Assembly: GCA_015179125.1 (NCBI GenBank)
Contig: WHVA01000030.1
Span: 1-64,000 of the forward strand
Source of the DNA: Gautieria morchelliformis
Taxonomy: Eukaryota > Basidiomycota > Agaricomycetes > Gomphales > Gomphaceae
Length of the DNA: 64,000 nucleotides
Direction of reading: 5' to 3'
Under the pieces are notes generated by a model, which saw nothing but the letters and a program-made list of their open reading frames with translations, had not been told where the DNA came from and made no database searches. This document shows, one piece after another, positions 33,468-45,299 of this stretch (positions within the stretch are counted from its first letter, which is position 1; each line of letters begins with the position of its first letter). A program made the position numbers and the translations under genes.

Positions 33468-34264
33468 TCAAAAACGTTTGCAGAGCTCGATTGCGACCTT
33501 GCAGCCCATGCCTACTACTGTACTTAGCAAAGCGTGAGCTGGAGCCCTTTGTGCATAATGAGCCACGGCGGTGTCAAGATGTTCCAACTCGTCATCACGG
33601 AATTCTTTTATAACTTCACGGAGTAACGGAATGCTGGGATGTGACGATGGAAGGCAGTTCAACTCGTTCAGCTGACTAACTCTACTGGTGAGTTGTCTAG
33701 CAACAAGGTACATTGAAGACTGCTCACTCATCATAGTGCTCCCCGATTACCGTCTCCACGGCCTCTGTGCACGCCATGGCCGCCTCCTTACCCATAAGTG
33801 CGGTCACGGCACCAAGACCAAATCCAGCCACTTTGGCAACTTCCCATAGAGCCGTTGGCCTGACATTATGTTGCAATTGGAGCATATTCATCACAGCAAG
33901 ATGTTTCTTCTCTTGGTCCCACATATTCTTGATTCAGCACTTGTTCAGTGATGAACGTAACAATGTGTGAGCATCTAACCTGTATTACTGGCCCTGCTTC
34001 TCGATCACGGCCAAGTACTGCCATCTGTCCCCGGTAAATCCAGTTCGCTGCGACTTCACCTGCTTGGTCCACCCGAATTGCGCTGTCAAGAGATGCTCGT
34101 TGCCCATCGGAGAGGCCGGAAGGGGTAGTCGAAATTGAGCTTGAAGAGTGATTGAGTTCCTGACGTTTGAGGTATTCATGGGATGGATTTCGGCAAGTGG
34201 ACAGACTGCGTGAAGCCTTTCCTACAGTCACAGCAAAACGGCGAAGACAGTTCATGCCTAGCAT
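33468..34264 (-). CDS. COQ7: 5-demethoxyubiquinone hydroxylase (COQ7)
   Basis: COQ7 is the di-iron hydroxylase that makes demethylubiquinone, the penultimate step of coenzyme Q synthesis, in the mitochondrial matrix at the inner membrane. The ATG at 34264 starts [20 protein letters not shown], a basic presequence. Di-iron ligand motifs are complete: the glutamate in [19 protein letters not shown], the E-x-x-H in [10 protein letters not shown], the glutamate in [11 protein letters not shown], and E-x-x-H in [13 protein letters not shown]. The hydrophobic [20 protein letters not shown] segment matches the membrane-interacting helix. The end ELCKRF at 33468 is typical. Four exons are inferred. 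Confidence 0.95.
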
Positions 34265-34499
34265 GTGCGGCCGTCGAACCCCGGTGTATGGCGAAGCCAG
34301 CTAACGCGCGTCAGCTTGGAACATCTTATCTCTGCAAACTTGCGTTGTTCTCGACGTTGACCTCTGCTGGATAATGTATATTTATAATTGATATTCTGCC
34401 GTCATCGGTTTTCCCCTTCTCGAGGCAGAAATGGAGAGGTTACATACTGTACACATGTTCAGTGACGCACCCGGAACCAAGCTAAATTAATGTCTTCTT

Positions 34500-36005
34500 A
34501 TGGCTCCTCAGTCTGCGGTGTCATTGCACCCAAAGCTCAAGTCTGACCTTTGTGCGCACGGGGAGCCATGACTCACACTATGTATATTTTACTGTAACTC
34601 GATGGCTCGGAGCTCAAGAGCTCCGAGCGAGCAAGGGATCAGCAACACGGACGCCTGACAGGTGCCATGGAATAGGTGATTGATTGTAAGGTACTTTCTT
34701 ACTACTAACTATCTAAAGCGCTGGTTACCTGGAACGGTGGTCTCAACTCAGTTTGTTCTGGCTTCATCACATCGTATCGCCGTGCCCACCCATTAGCATG
34801 CCCCTCTTCGACGCACCATCTGGTGCTCGCATTCATTATATGGTACCATCGTCTCCTGATCATTCTGAAACCATAGACCCTAGCAAGCCAACTGTAGTTC
34901 TGCTGCATCCCGTATTCCTGGACTCCCATTTCTTTGCGAAACAATACGGAGACGCACGTTTGGCTCGTGGATACAACTTAGCATCCTTGGATCACCACTA
35001 TCATGGGCAGACCGAAGCAGAACTTGACGATAAACCTTACGACTTCAACCTGGTAAGCCAGTCATCGCTCAAATCACTGACGTTCAACGTGTCACGCGCG
35101 CTGCTCTAGGTCGCTGAGGACCTGCTATATGCAATGAACGGAATAGGGATTTCCAAAGCACATCTGTTGGCGACCGGTGTGGGTGCACAGATCGCAGTTG
35201 TGATGCAGACTTTAGCTCCAGGTAAATGGGAGTGGCTCTCTTACTCCAGCGCTTACAGATAATCTAGAAAGGATCTCTAGTCTCCTCCTCTGCGGCTTGC
35301 TGCCTGAAAGAGAGGTCAGTCTATAACACTTGTTGTTTTGTGCCTGACGAACGTATCTGTGTCAGACGGAGGAAAACCTGGAACAGTACCGTTTCATGCG
35401 CGATGCCTGCTGTGAAAATGCTGATGACGGTTCGGATCGCCTTCCATCTGATGTTGTACATGGATTACACTGGGTTTTGTTTGGTGAAGATGAGAGTGCC
35501 CGTGAGTGCTCCCGGCACCTTCCCCGCAGGGCTAAATTGTGATTCGTTGGTTGCTGAAGAGTCTCTGATGGAAGAATGGGTGGAAACTACCTCTCTCAGG
35601 CCAAGTAATAAGCTTCTCATCTCCAAATTATTCTCCGTGCTAGTGGATCGCACACCGATGGGTCAGGAGCTGTGGGATGCCATATCTTGCCCGGTACTCG
35701 TTATCCACGGGGGTGAATTCCACAACGTGAAGTTGTGACCGATCGGCACGCTAATTGATAAATTCTCAGGGAATGACGTGGCTTGCTCCGAACGCGTCGC
35801 AAGGGAGGAATTCAACAGGATGTCCCGTGCGCCCAAAGAGTTTCATGTTGTTGCAGATGCTCCACACCTTCTTTCTTGGACACACGCTCTCAAGGTTAAC
35901 ACATTATTGGCGAATTTCCTGGATCATATCACTGGTGTCGACTCCAGAGAGACAGTTTTAAGGCTTGCCAACAAGAAGTCTTTCCCTCGAAGAACTGATT
36001 GATTC
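34500..36005. repeat. Inverted segmental duplication, arm 2
   Basis: Reverse-complement counterpart of 26866-28345. The arms face each other across about 6.2 kb holding PEBP, the RBM5-like gene, the B15-like gene and COQ7. The outer end is next to the epoxide hydrolase. Confidence 0.92.
34798..36002 (+). CDS. Alpha/beta hydrolase, copy 2 (nucleophile serine and oxyanion turn altered)
   Basis: The exon-intron structure is the same as in copy 1 and the frame is intact from MPLFDAPSGARIHYMVPS (34798) to FPRRTD (stop at 36000-36002). Two catalytic sites differ from copy 1. The nucleophile elbow reads HLLATGVGAQ instead of HLLATSEGAQ, so the presumed catalytic serine is glycine and the following glutamate is valine. 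The oxyanion turn reads LLHPVFLDSHF instead of LLHPGYFDSHF. The acid (GND) and base (APHLLSW) regions are unchanged. The protein therefore looks like a catalytically dead paralogue with otherwise conserved fold, or a pseudogene in its first stage. The two changes concentrate at active-site positions, which is unexpected for random drift. Confidence 0.8.
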
Positions 36006-36566
36006 ATATATATACTTCTATTTATTTCGATCTAATACTAGCACGAGCATTTCGGTAGTGATAATAATATATAATTCAAGTTCGGAATCCTAGTGGCTCC
36101 TGCTTCCGCCAGATGGCATGCCCGCTGCCACTCATGTCGAAATTTCCGCAATTCGACCACCCAGCTATCGTCTGTATAGCACGTATTCCAACTCCATCCA
36201 CGGCCTAACTTGAACCTTCGTGGTGGTGAGCCGTGGCTTATTCCACTGTTTTCGGACCTTTTGTGAGGAGAATTGCCACCTGTGGACAGTCCGCGGTAAA
36301 CGTAATTTCTCTTGCTGGCCTCGCAGCGTCAGCTGGTGCTTCCCAAACGCCTTAATTAACTTGGAATAATTACTTATGGGTTTTCAAGCGTCGAGAGCTC
36401 TCTCATAGCTGCCAGTGGATCTAAGTAGGTACTATTCAACCCATAAAGAACGAATATGTAACGTTTGTGACTAGTGCTTCGATCAGAGAAGACCACATGT
36501 GTAGGAAAGGGCCCTGCCTGTTTATTTCTCTTATAACTACGGCATATAAGCCAGAAGATTCAAGAT

Positions 36567-38257
36567 ATGGCCACAGATAGCCCACAAACCCAATCCCAGG
36601 CTCGTCCGTCTCCGCGCTCAGAGCCCACTCCGTTCCAGATACACGTACCAGAAGAGCGACTAGTACGACTCAAACGCAAGCTCGAAGACTACGAGCTGCC
36701 GGAGAAAGACATCGTGGATGATGCTGGATGGTCATATGGCGTGTCCCTTGAGTGGGTGAAAGAGTTGAGGAAGTATTGGTTAGATGAGTACGATTGGAGG
36801 AAGGCGGAGGCGCATATGAATCGGTTTGTACTATGCTTGGGGGTATAAGGGAGCGCCTGCTCATCAGACCGTTTCTGTTTTCCTTCTGCTTTCACTGGTG
36901 TGGCATTGGTTCATGCTGGATTACAGCTGGGACCACTTCAAAGTCGAAATCGAAAGCGTGGACCTGCACTATGTCTACCAACGCTCCTCACGCCCGGACG
37001 CGATCCCCCTCCTGATCGTGCACGGCTGGCCTGGGTCTTTCTACGAGTTCGACCAGATTGTTGAACCTCTGGCTAATCCCTCTCAGGACCAGCCCGCGTT
37101 CCACGTTATTGTGCCTTCCGTGCCTGGGTTTGGTTTTTCGTCTACGCCGCGCGTGCAGGGATGGACAGTCAAAGATACAGCTAGAGTGTTGGATAAGCTC
37201 ATGACGGAGGTGTTGGGCTTTAAGACATATGCTGCACAGGGTGGAGATTGGGTCAGTTTATCCTCTCTCGAGGGTGCCGTTGTATTGATAGTGTTCTCGC
37301 TGTGGATGCCCAGGGATCCATTATTTCAACACTTTTGTCGAACATGCCGAGCTGCAAGGCGATCCACCACAACATGAGTATCGTACCGCCCCCCTTCTCT
37401 TATGTTACCGCCGGCCTCATGTTCATGCTACCCAAGTGGCTCTCCTCCCGTCTCATCTCTTGGCACTTTTCCCCAGAGGAGCACCGCCAAATGCTGCGGA
37501 GCAAGGACTTCGCCCTTCAAGCTGGAGGATACTTTGGTGTGCAGAGTAGGCAGGTGGGTGGGTGGATATTGGTGTCCAAATGTGACATTACAGTAACTTT
37601 TGGATAAAGCCTTTCACGCTCGGCTTGGCGCTCAACGACTCGCCAATAGGTACGACACCTCTGCTGGCGCAGATTTATTTCTGTACAGTAATTTATTAAC
37701 GGCAGGCATCCTCATCTGGATTGGTGAAAAGTATCATGCACGTAAGTTCACACTTTCCAACAGCATCAATGGAGGTTCAGTTTCGATCGACGATAGATAC
37801 TGATCCCAGCTTCAATCTTCCGCCGCATATACTGCTCACCACCATCTCCATCTATTACCACACGCATACTTTCGCCAGTTCTTGCCTGCCTTATCATGAG
37901 AACACGGCCCTGGTGCGTACTACTCCTTCTCCGCTCCTCCCCTTTTGTCCATGACCACAAGGTATTATATAGATAGCTGGGCCAACACCGCGTATCACCG
38001 ATAGCGTGCTGGGCGTCTCCATATTCGAGCACGACATCATGGTCCTACCGAAGGAGTGGGTATCCAAGTGGCATAAGCAACAGTTGGTGTTTCACAAGTC
38101 TCACGCAAAGGGAGGGCATTTTCGTAAGTCCATTGACTGTGTCCTCGGGTCGTTCTTATTATGTTGTCAAGCCGCACTCGATAATCCTGAAGGTTTGGTG
38201 GCTGATCTGCGGGAGTTCTTGGGTATGCATCAGGCTCTTCTTAAGACTGTCGCGTAG
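36567..38257 (+). CDS. Epoxide hydrolase (EHN domain plus alpha/beta hydrolase)
   Basis: The N-terminal EHN domain (PFQIHVPEERLVRLKRKLED to DYDWRKAEAHMN) is followed by the alpha/beta-hydrolase domain: HGWPGSFYEFDQI (oxyanion HGxP), VPSVPGFGFSS, and GGDWGSIISTLL with the nucleophile aspartate, reconstituted by splicing out a 62 bp intron at about 37252-37313. The C-terminal catalytic histidine lies in HAKGGHFPALDNPE. The order NDSPIG then WIGEKYH and NLPPHILLTTISIYYHTHTF matches microsomal-type fungal epoxide hydrolases. Eight or nine exons join in phase; stop at 38257. No N-terminal membrane anchor is visible. The substrate, an epoxide from fatty acids, lignin or xenobiotic breakdown, is unknown. 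It lies 565 bp from the copy 2 hydrolase, which is unrelated at the motif level. Confidence 0.9.
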
Positions 38258-38609
38258 GATACTTCTTCAGAACTTTGTTATTCCCGCGTAAATACTTTTT
38301 GACATGAAAGAGATGCCTCCCATACTTCGAACGAGAGGCACCACTAAGAGCTGACTAGACTACGAATGTCACAGCGAAGTACGTTGACCCATCCGCCGAC
38401 CGAGATTACCTGTGGCGCCCACCGAAGCTTGACGTGCGCGGAAAGCTTACAGTTCGTGCCTATCGAGAACTTTAGGAATATCAGAAAACATGTCGCGTAT
38501 CATTTTCATGAGTAGTAGCACAGAATACGTAAACAGACAGCAGCCAGCTCGGCTGTATGACACATTGCATGATGTCCTAGGTGAGGGCAACATAGACGGG
38601 ACACAGTCC

Positions 38610-41600
38610 CTAATGACTTGGCATCGGCTTGCGTCCTAAGACATCTTGAATGTCATGAATTACGCGAGAAGTGTCGCTGAATTGCGAGGGCATGCCCGGG
38701 AGGATGAGGCGCTGCCTCGCAGACGTGAGCGTCTGCTGGATGTTTGGCAATAAACGAGCGATGTAGGGGGAGATCAAATCGTCCTATACAAACATGTCAA
38801 GTGTTGTCCAGAACCGTGTCAATTATTACTTACACTTGGGTTGAGGGAACTCGAGGTTCGCTGCAGCCACCACAAAGACGATTTGTATGCTTCATCCCCA
38901 GGAGTCGAGTCATTGACTATGCTAGCAAGCTGTGACAGAGTCAGGCACACCCACAAAACAATGGAAGCAGGAAACAAACGTACCCGATGTATAAGTGTCA
39001 GGACCACGGCCTGAGAAAGCGGACCTTTGCCGTTTGAAGGTAGAATAACCTCAGGGTTAGAACGAGCAAGCAGCTCACGAAGCTGCCGCAGATCTTGACC
39101 GCCCAGAACAGACATGAAAACCTCCTCCCAATCCTCATTCTTGGATGAGGTGGGAGGCATGCCGACGCTCTGCGTCGACGAAGGAGGAGTAGCTTGTGAT
39201 GGCAATGAAGGGGGTGGGTACCAGTTTTGCGCCTGACCGGGGGGAGGTGGCGGGCCATAGCTGCCCTGAGGGGCGTACGACTGCATTTGAGAACCTAGAG
39301 GATGATTTGACTGCCGAATGTGCGACGGCAGCTGAGCGTGGCCGTGTGATGCTGCACCACCAGCAGGAGGTGACGCCGGGGCGCGAGTCTGATGGACGTG
39401 CGGAAGCGGCGCGCCCACTGGCATGTTCAAACTGAGAAGCTTCACTTGATCGGCAAGTGCACGGATAGAATGCTCCATGTCGCGGATGAGCGTCTGGCGT
39501 TCCCCACTACAAGTCAGAAAAGCTTAAGCGTATTGCCAAATGTAAGCTAACTCACTTCTTGGCCTCGGAGAGCTTCACTCTGCCAGGTGATGACTTCCTT
39601 CTTTAAATTGAGGATTTCCCCGTGAATCTCACGCGAGAGCTCCTGGTGCATGGTCGAAGAGATCTGAGTGTAAGCCGGAATGAGAGTGTTCGTGATAGCG
39701 TCCTTGACATGCTTTTCAATCACGGGGGTCACTGCAGACGAGAATGTCCTGGCAACATGGTTGGAGACATCGGGGCGAAGGAGCAGACGTTCGATTTCAA
39801 CCGGCAGGGTCTTATAAACGATCTTCTGTCAGCACAAGATAGAACAATTTTACTCCTTACTCACTTGCTGCATGGAATCTGTCAACCCTTTCGAGATCTG
39901 CCCATTCATTGCCATTTTAACCTCGTCTTTAGTGATCTTTTCCAGGGCGGGTAAAACCGACTGTTGAACCTCGCTTTTCACAGCGCTTTCAACGACGCGA
40001 GTCGTGTTCTTGGTGAGTTCGGTGGAGATCAACTTCAGAATCGTTTGTTGGCGATCAAATTCGTTCCTCTGTTCAGTCTGGCGGATCTCTTCCAGGCGAT
40101 GATCTGCAGATGACACCATCAGCTTAAGGTCGTGCTCTGAGACCTGAATGACATACGTTGCTTGTCCAGTTCTTTGGCCATCAACCGACCGATCCGGGTG
40201 TGCAGGTTCTCCTCCACCTGGCATTTCACTCGTAAGGTATCAGTAAGAAAGGAAGAGGAGCGCAACATGCCTTGCGAATTTCTTTTGTCAAAGACGCTGC
40301 AACGGGGGAGTCGCTGAGAGGGCCGAGATCCGCTGCCTTCGCCTTTTCCGACTCCTTACCCTTGTCCTTGTCCTTCGCCAACTCGCGCTCGGTGTCTTTA
40401 TACGGGGGAGCACCTTTGGTCTTGCCATATTTACCCCGTGCGTCGGCAGCGCGACCGTTGTCGTCCTTCCCAACTTCCAAGTCAACCTCGTCTTCCAGTG
40501 GGGTGCGCTGCCTTGCCATCCCCATTTGTTGCTGCAAGCCTGAAGGCGCTGCCACAGCTGCTGGCTGCTGTGGCCTAGCGTTAACGGCGGGGGGAGGCTG
40601 CTGCTGTTGAGGAGCGGGCAGAGGGTGATGCCGACCATTGTACCCTGGTAACTTCTCTTCCGCATTGTTCAGTGCAGTATCAAACCACTCCTTCCTGATC
40701 AACACTTGGTCGACACCCGTGGAATGAACAACGAATGCGACCAACGCCAGGTCACCCGGTGGTAGCTTTGCAGCCACGCACGCAGCATGCGCTTCTTCAC
40801 CGCTTGGATCAGTGTCGGGTGTCAATATGACGAAGTGGATTGAAGCCTTGGGTCCGGTGAACTCTACGATTTGCTCAAAGTAACCGCCGCGTATGACTTC
40901 CTCGCCAGAAGGTCCTGGCGTCGCCGTTTCGAAGCTCACACGGAGGGCGATAAGGCTTTCCCTCCGACTGTTTGCAACCCAGAGCGTCTGGATGCGACTA
41001 TCATACGCAACATGGCCGAACATTTCTGTGTCTTCGTGGTCGCCGTTCACAAACTTGACTGTAGAGAGGACATTCTGGCCCATGACGGAAAGCAGCTGGA
41101 AGATTGTTCCGTACTTGCGACCAATGATTATGCCACCATCCAAGAAGTCAATGGATGACGGTGTTCCTTCTCCCAAGACCTTGTGGTGCCAGAACGGAAG
41201 CTTGTCCCGGATATTCCACAGGGTAAGGGTTGAATCTTCGGAGATGGTCGCAATGGCAAAGTGAGGCACATCAAACGCAAATCCGACGATGGGCTGTAGA
41301 ACATTAAATGTTAACCGCACATCTTCCAGCCACAAACAAACAGGTCCTCACCGAAGGGACTTGGACGGCTTGCCCGAGTTGGTGAAGATCCATTTGAGTT
41401 ATTGGCTCGCTGCGGAATGCCTTGACAGCATCATTAACGTTTATCAAGTGGATCCGGGTGTCGCTTGCAACGGCGAGCGTGTCCGGCTGCTTGGGGTGCC
41501 ACTTGACGGACTTGAGGCCAGATTGGTGTCCCAGGGCAGGTGCGACGCACACAAGGAGGGTCGCACTAGCAAGTACACAACTTTAGCCCAGAAGGAAACA

Positions 41601-43323
41601 AAATCATGACAACTTACGCAACATCATCTTCGATGATTTTAGGGAGCTCCCAGACGACAAAGCCTCCATCAGAGGTAACTCCAGCTAGCCGGTTACCAGA
41701 TACAACCATGTCTATCACAGACGACGTTGGAGGGAAGGCGCTCGGAAGCTGTAAGAGCGTGCGGTCGCCACTGGAACGACTGATAATCCGGACACGGCCT
41801 GTACATCAAGTTTAGGTAAAGAGTACAAATACGATCCGTAGAATTACCTTTGGTCATGGCGTACGCGATCCACGACGTAGCGCCAATGGTTGAACCGGGA
41901 AGGAAAACAGGCTCAATCTTGACCAATGCGATAGCTGTAGCCTTGACAGAGTTTTGGGGGGCCAGTGTCGAGTCCAGTGGTTGAGATACATCAAAGATGA
42001 TAGTCTGCTGTGTACTGTCCGATCCAATGCACATCAATGCTTGTCAACTAAAAGGTTGCGCAGGAATAATAACTTACGAAGGCGGAGCCAGCTTTTTAGG
42101 TGCAGGCGCTTGTCCGCGCTTTGAGCGAGAGGTTGGAGATACATCTCTAGGGCGATCGCGAATGTTCCCGGGTTGTTGCTGACCTTGAGGAGTCCCAAGG
42201 TTTGACGGCGGAGCTGCAGTTGGTTCTTGGGCTGCTCCGCGATGTCGAGTCTTGGGTGAGCCGCGAGGAGACTCGGTGCGTGGTCCCGATGGCTTACCAA
42301 GCAGACTTCGAGCATCCAAAGGTGGGTGGTAAGGCTCTTGTGGGGCATACTGTTCCTGAGGCACGGCATGCTGCTGGGGGGGCGATGATATGGACTGTGC
42401 GGGATTCGGGAACTCGGAAAGAAGATTCTCTACGGATTGGCGTTTGGCGTCGCGATTGCGCCTTTCTTCTACCGAAATGGAGGACTCGTCGTTAGAGGAA
42501 GACGGCTGGGGCGGAATCGGGTTCATAGGGGGGACGGGCTTCTTTCTCGAGGGTGAAGGACCGGATGGCGCCGATGCAGCAAGGGCATCGAAAGGCGACA
42601 CAAAGTCGAACATGGATTTGCGTGGCGGCGACGGGGGAGCTTGTGGTTGATGCGCCTGGGTCCATTGCTGCTGAGGAGATCGCGGCTCAGAAGCTTGTGC
42701 TAAAGGATAGGGAGTGCGTTCGATTTCAGTAGAAGTGGGGGGTGGCTGAGAATAAGAAATGTGTGAAGAAAAGGGAGGGCGACCCTCTGGTTGGCCGCTC
42801 CTAGCTCAAAATCAGCCACAGGGGTTATGCCAAATGTTTGGCAGACGCACCCTGCCATGAGCTGCTCTAACAACTGCTTTCCTTGAGAGTCATTGGGACC
42901 TCCTTGAGGTGAAGGATTTGCTCTCTGCATCTGGTCGGACTGCGGCTGGGTAGGAGGCGAAGAATAACCGCTTGGGTTCATCAAATTATGAAGCAGGGCG
43001 TTCTGCTTGTCAGTATGAGAGTCAGTAGGGTTCGTTTGGGTCGTGGAAGACGTGTCTGAATGTTGGGTCTGAGAGGAAGACTGGACGGACGGTTGGGTGG
43101 TGGAAGGGGGCGGCTGCGTGTTGCTGCTGAGACCGCGAAGAAGAGCGTCAATGTCGTGTACCGGACTCGGCTGGGGCTGATGATGGGACACCTCCTGCGT
43201 TTCTGGACGATGCTGCGGGGGAGGGGGGAGCGGCTGGACCTCCTCTGGGCTACGATTGGGGATGACCTTTGGGGGAGGGGTCGCACCGCGAGAGAAGAGG
43301 CTGAGGGAGGCTCTGGGATCCAT
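38610..43323 (-). CDS. Enhancer of mRNA-decapping protein 4 homologue (EDC4-like)
   Basis: EDC4 (Pdc1 in fission yeast) scaffolds the Dcp1-Dcp2 decapping complex in P-bodies. The start at 43323 (MDPRASLSLFSRGATPPPKV) opens a long proline/glutamine/serine-rich N-terminus. A seven-bladed WD40 region spans about 42000-40660, with LKSVKWHPKQPDTLAVASDT, FAFDVPHFAIATISEDSTLT and LWNIRDKLPFWHHKV. A low-complexity charged linker follows (about 40620-40280). The C-terminal half is alpha-helical: LTKNTTRVVESAVKSEVQQS, HVKDAITNTLIPAYTQIS, and a final exon with ISPYIARLLPNIQQTL that ends GRKPMPSH at 38610. This order (disordered N-terminus, WD40, coiled-coil, C-terminal helical domain) is that of EDC4. 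Several introns of about 50 bp are present. Confidence 0.85.
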
Positions 43324-43948
43324 TGTAAGAAACTGGAACACGTCGCTTAAGAGAGTTGGGAAAAATAAAAGAGGCTGGCTTGAGCTTGCTTCACGGCTCC
43401 TGTTTTTGCGGGCAAGACACGCTCCACTGGCACGCACAACACACGAGGCAAGTTTGATTCCGCGTTGACGTACTACAATCAGTAATTACCATTTTTTGTC
43501 TCCAACTTTATTGTCTCTTTATCAATCCCCACGGTCGGCAGCGAGTCGAGCCTATCGCGTCGAAGCATCATCGAACAAGTCTCGGTCTATCCCAAACGGC
43601 CTCGCGACATTCTCGGTTCAAGCCGCGGCACTTATCCATCAAACACGAGGCGCGACCCGAAGACCTGCAGCTGAATAGCGAAGCTCCACTGGGGCAAGGG
43701 GCTGCATCTAGAACCGGTTCAGATAATAGTAGTGGGCTCCGCGTAGACGCGCTCCAGAACAAGACAACGCGGTCGGCCCTCGACCCTAGATCCCGGCAGC
43801 CAGAGCGCAGTGACTAGCACACGTCAACCGAGGATACAAGAATGATTATCCGAAAATAAGTGTACGATACGCTCGAAGGAGTTCAAAGGTAGAAGCCCAC
43901 CACTTTAATTAATTGGCAGAAACGGTATATAGTCTTGGCTGGAAACGA
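43324..43948. other. EDC4 upstream region
   Basis: No coding feature is supported. Short open frames at 43496-43678 (+) and 43568-43762 (-) overlap each other and have no family signature. Confidence 0.4.
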
Positions 43949-44540
43949 TCACTTACTTGGTGGAGAGTGACTAGAAGCGGTCTCTCTTACTGCAGGCAAT
44001 TTTATGGTGAAGGTGCCAGGGATACCGGGCCCTCCGTACCAGGCCATACGAAGGGTCGTCAGACGTGACGGATGCTTCCATGACGTTTCATTGGCCACAA
44101 TTGTAACGCTGAGAGACCTTGATACAAGCACAAGAATGCACCCCCGCATTAGTCCCGGCATCTGACCTTGCTATTCCGAGCGTCAGACATGGCTGTACAG
44201 AAGAGATGAAACGGCGTGGTCACGAGACGATGAGCGGTGCTGATTGATACTTCCAAGTCTCCACGAACGTCTGGTGGAGCCAGTGGAGCTGGAACGTGAT
44301 TTGAAGACAGCTGAATAGGCATGCAAACGCCAAGCTGTTTGCCCAGGAGCTGGGCAGTTAGCATTAGTGACCGTAGCGTAGGCCAGACATATCACTGCAA
44401 GATAGTGACAAATGTCGACATATTTTAGTACTACCGGTACCAGGCCTAACGTTGAAGCGCTGAAGAACCTGAGATCACAGCGAGCATGATGAACATTGTG
44501 AGAACCACGACCAAAAACAACGCAGATAAGGAAACCATAG
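43949..44540 (-). pseudogene. Remnant of a putative secreted-protein gene, family unknown
   Basis: An ATG at about 44540 starts MVSLSALFLVVVLTMFIMLA, a strong signal-peptide or membrane-anchor sequence ending near SGSSA. Downstream frames encode LGVCMPIQLSSNHVPAPLAP and, after another possible intron, SVTIVANETSWKHPSRLTTL and MAWYGGPGIPGTFTIKLP. The splice phases do not reconcile these frames (phase 0 donor, phase 2 acceptor), so the gene looks broken by a small indel. It ends near 43949. I do not recognise the family. Confidence 0.35.
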
Positions 44541-44744
44541 TAAGCCGCGCCTGCAAAGCACCTGTGACTCTCCGTGACGGTTCGTTACGTCCTTGCCCTT
44601 GGCCACGTGATCAGCCTCAAACCCGTCGTCGCCTTTTCACCACCAGCAATACGGCCCGTTGAGTAAATTGCCATCGCCCATGACACCTCCATAGAAAACC
44701 GCCCGCAAGTCTACCGGAAGTATAGCTTACTTTTCATCGTGCCT

Positions 44745-45180
44745 CTGCGCCTGCCTCACACCTCTTCAGGCAGGGCCCCACAAGCAACTCGCGACGAAAG
44801 CGCTCAAAACCTCATCCACAGACGGTGTGAGGAGGCCCCACGGGTCCAGACCTGGTATGTATTCCCAGCCCATCACTATCAGTCTCCGAGAAATATTGTC
44901 GTGTCCAGGGACTGTTGCGCTTCGGGAAATCAGACATTACCAGAAGTCGGCTGAGCTGCTCATCAGCATGCTCCCGTTTCAAAGACTAGTTCCCCGAAAT
45001 TGCGCAAGACTTCAAGGCAATGCTTTCCCCTTTGGCTTCAGTTCAGATTGTTGATGACTCTGTAAACTGACTTGCGCTTCAAACCGTCCGCAGTCATGGC
45101 ATTGTAAGAAGCAGCAGAAGCTTACCTCGTCTATCTCTTTGAAGACACCAATCTGGGTGCTATCCACGCGAAGCGTGTAT
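44745..45180 (+). pseudogene. Histone H3 pseudogene
   Basis: Fragments match histone H3 in order. KQLATKAL and [11 protein letters not shown], then an intron of about 55 bp, then [18 protein letters not shown] and MLPFQRLV. A one-base insertion follows, then EIAQDFK. After a second, degenerate intron come DLRFKPSAVMAL, an in-frame TAA where a glutamine is expected, and EAAEAYLVYLFEDTNLGAIH with AKRV and a stop. Lesions are at least two frameshifts (near 44775 and 44997), one nonsense codon, and loss of the N-terminal tail. Two introns are retained, so this arose by DNA duplication rather than from a processed transcript. Substitutions such as RPHGSRPG for KPHRFRPG show long decay. Confidence 0.85.
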
Positions 45181-45299
45181 GAGCTATTTTATTCTAGTGT
45201 ATGCGGAAACATACTTTTGCTGCCTTCTTACCTAAGTCACAATTCAGCCAAAGGATCATTAGCCAGGAGGCTTAGGGGCGAGCAATCCTAACCACTATG

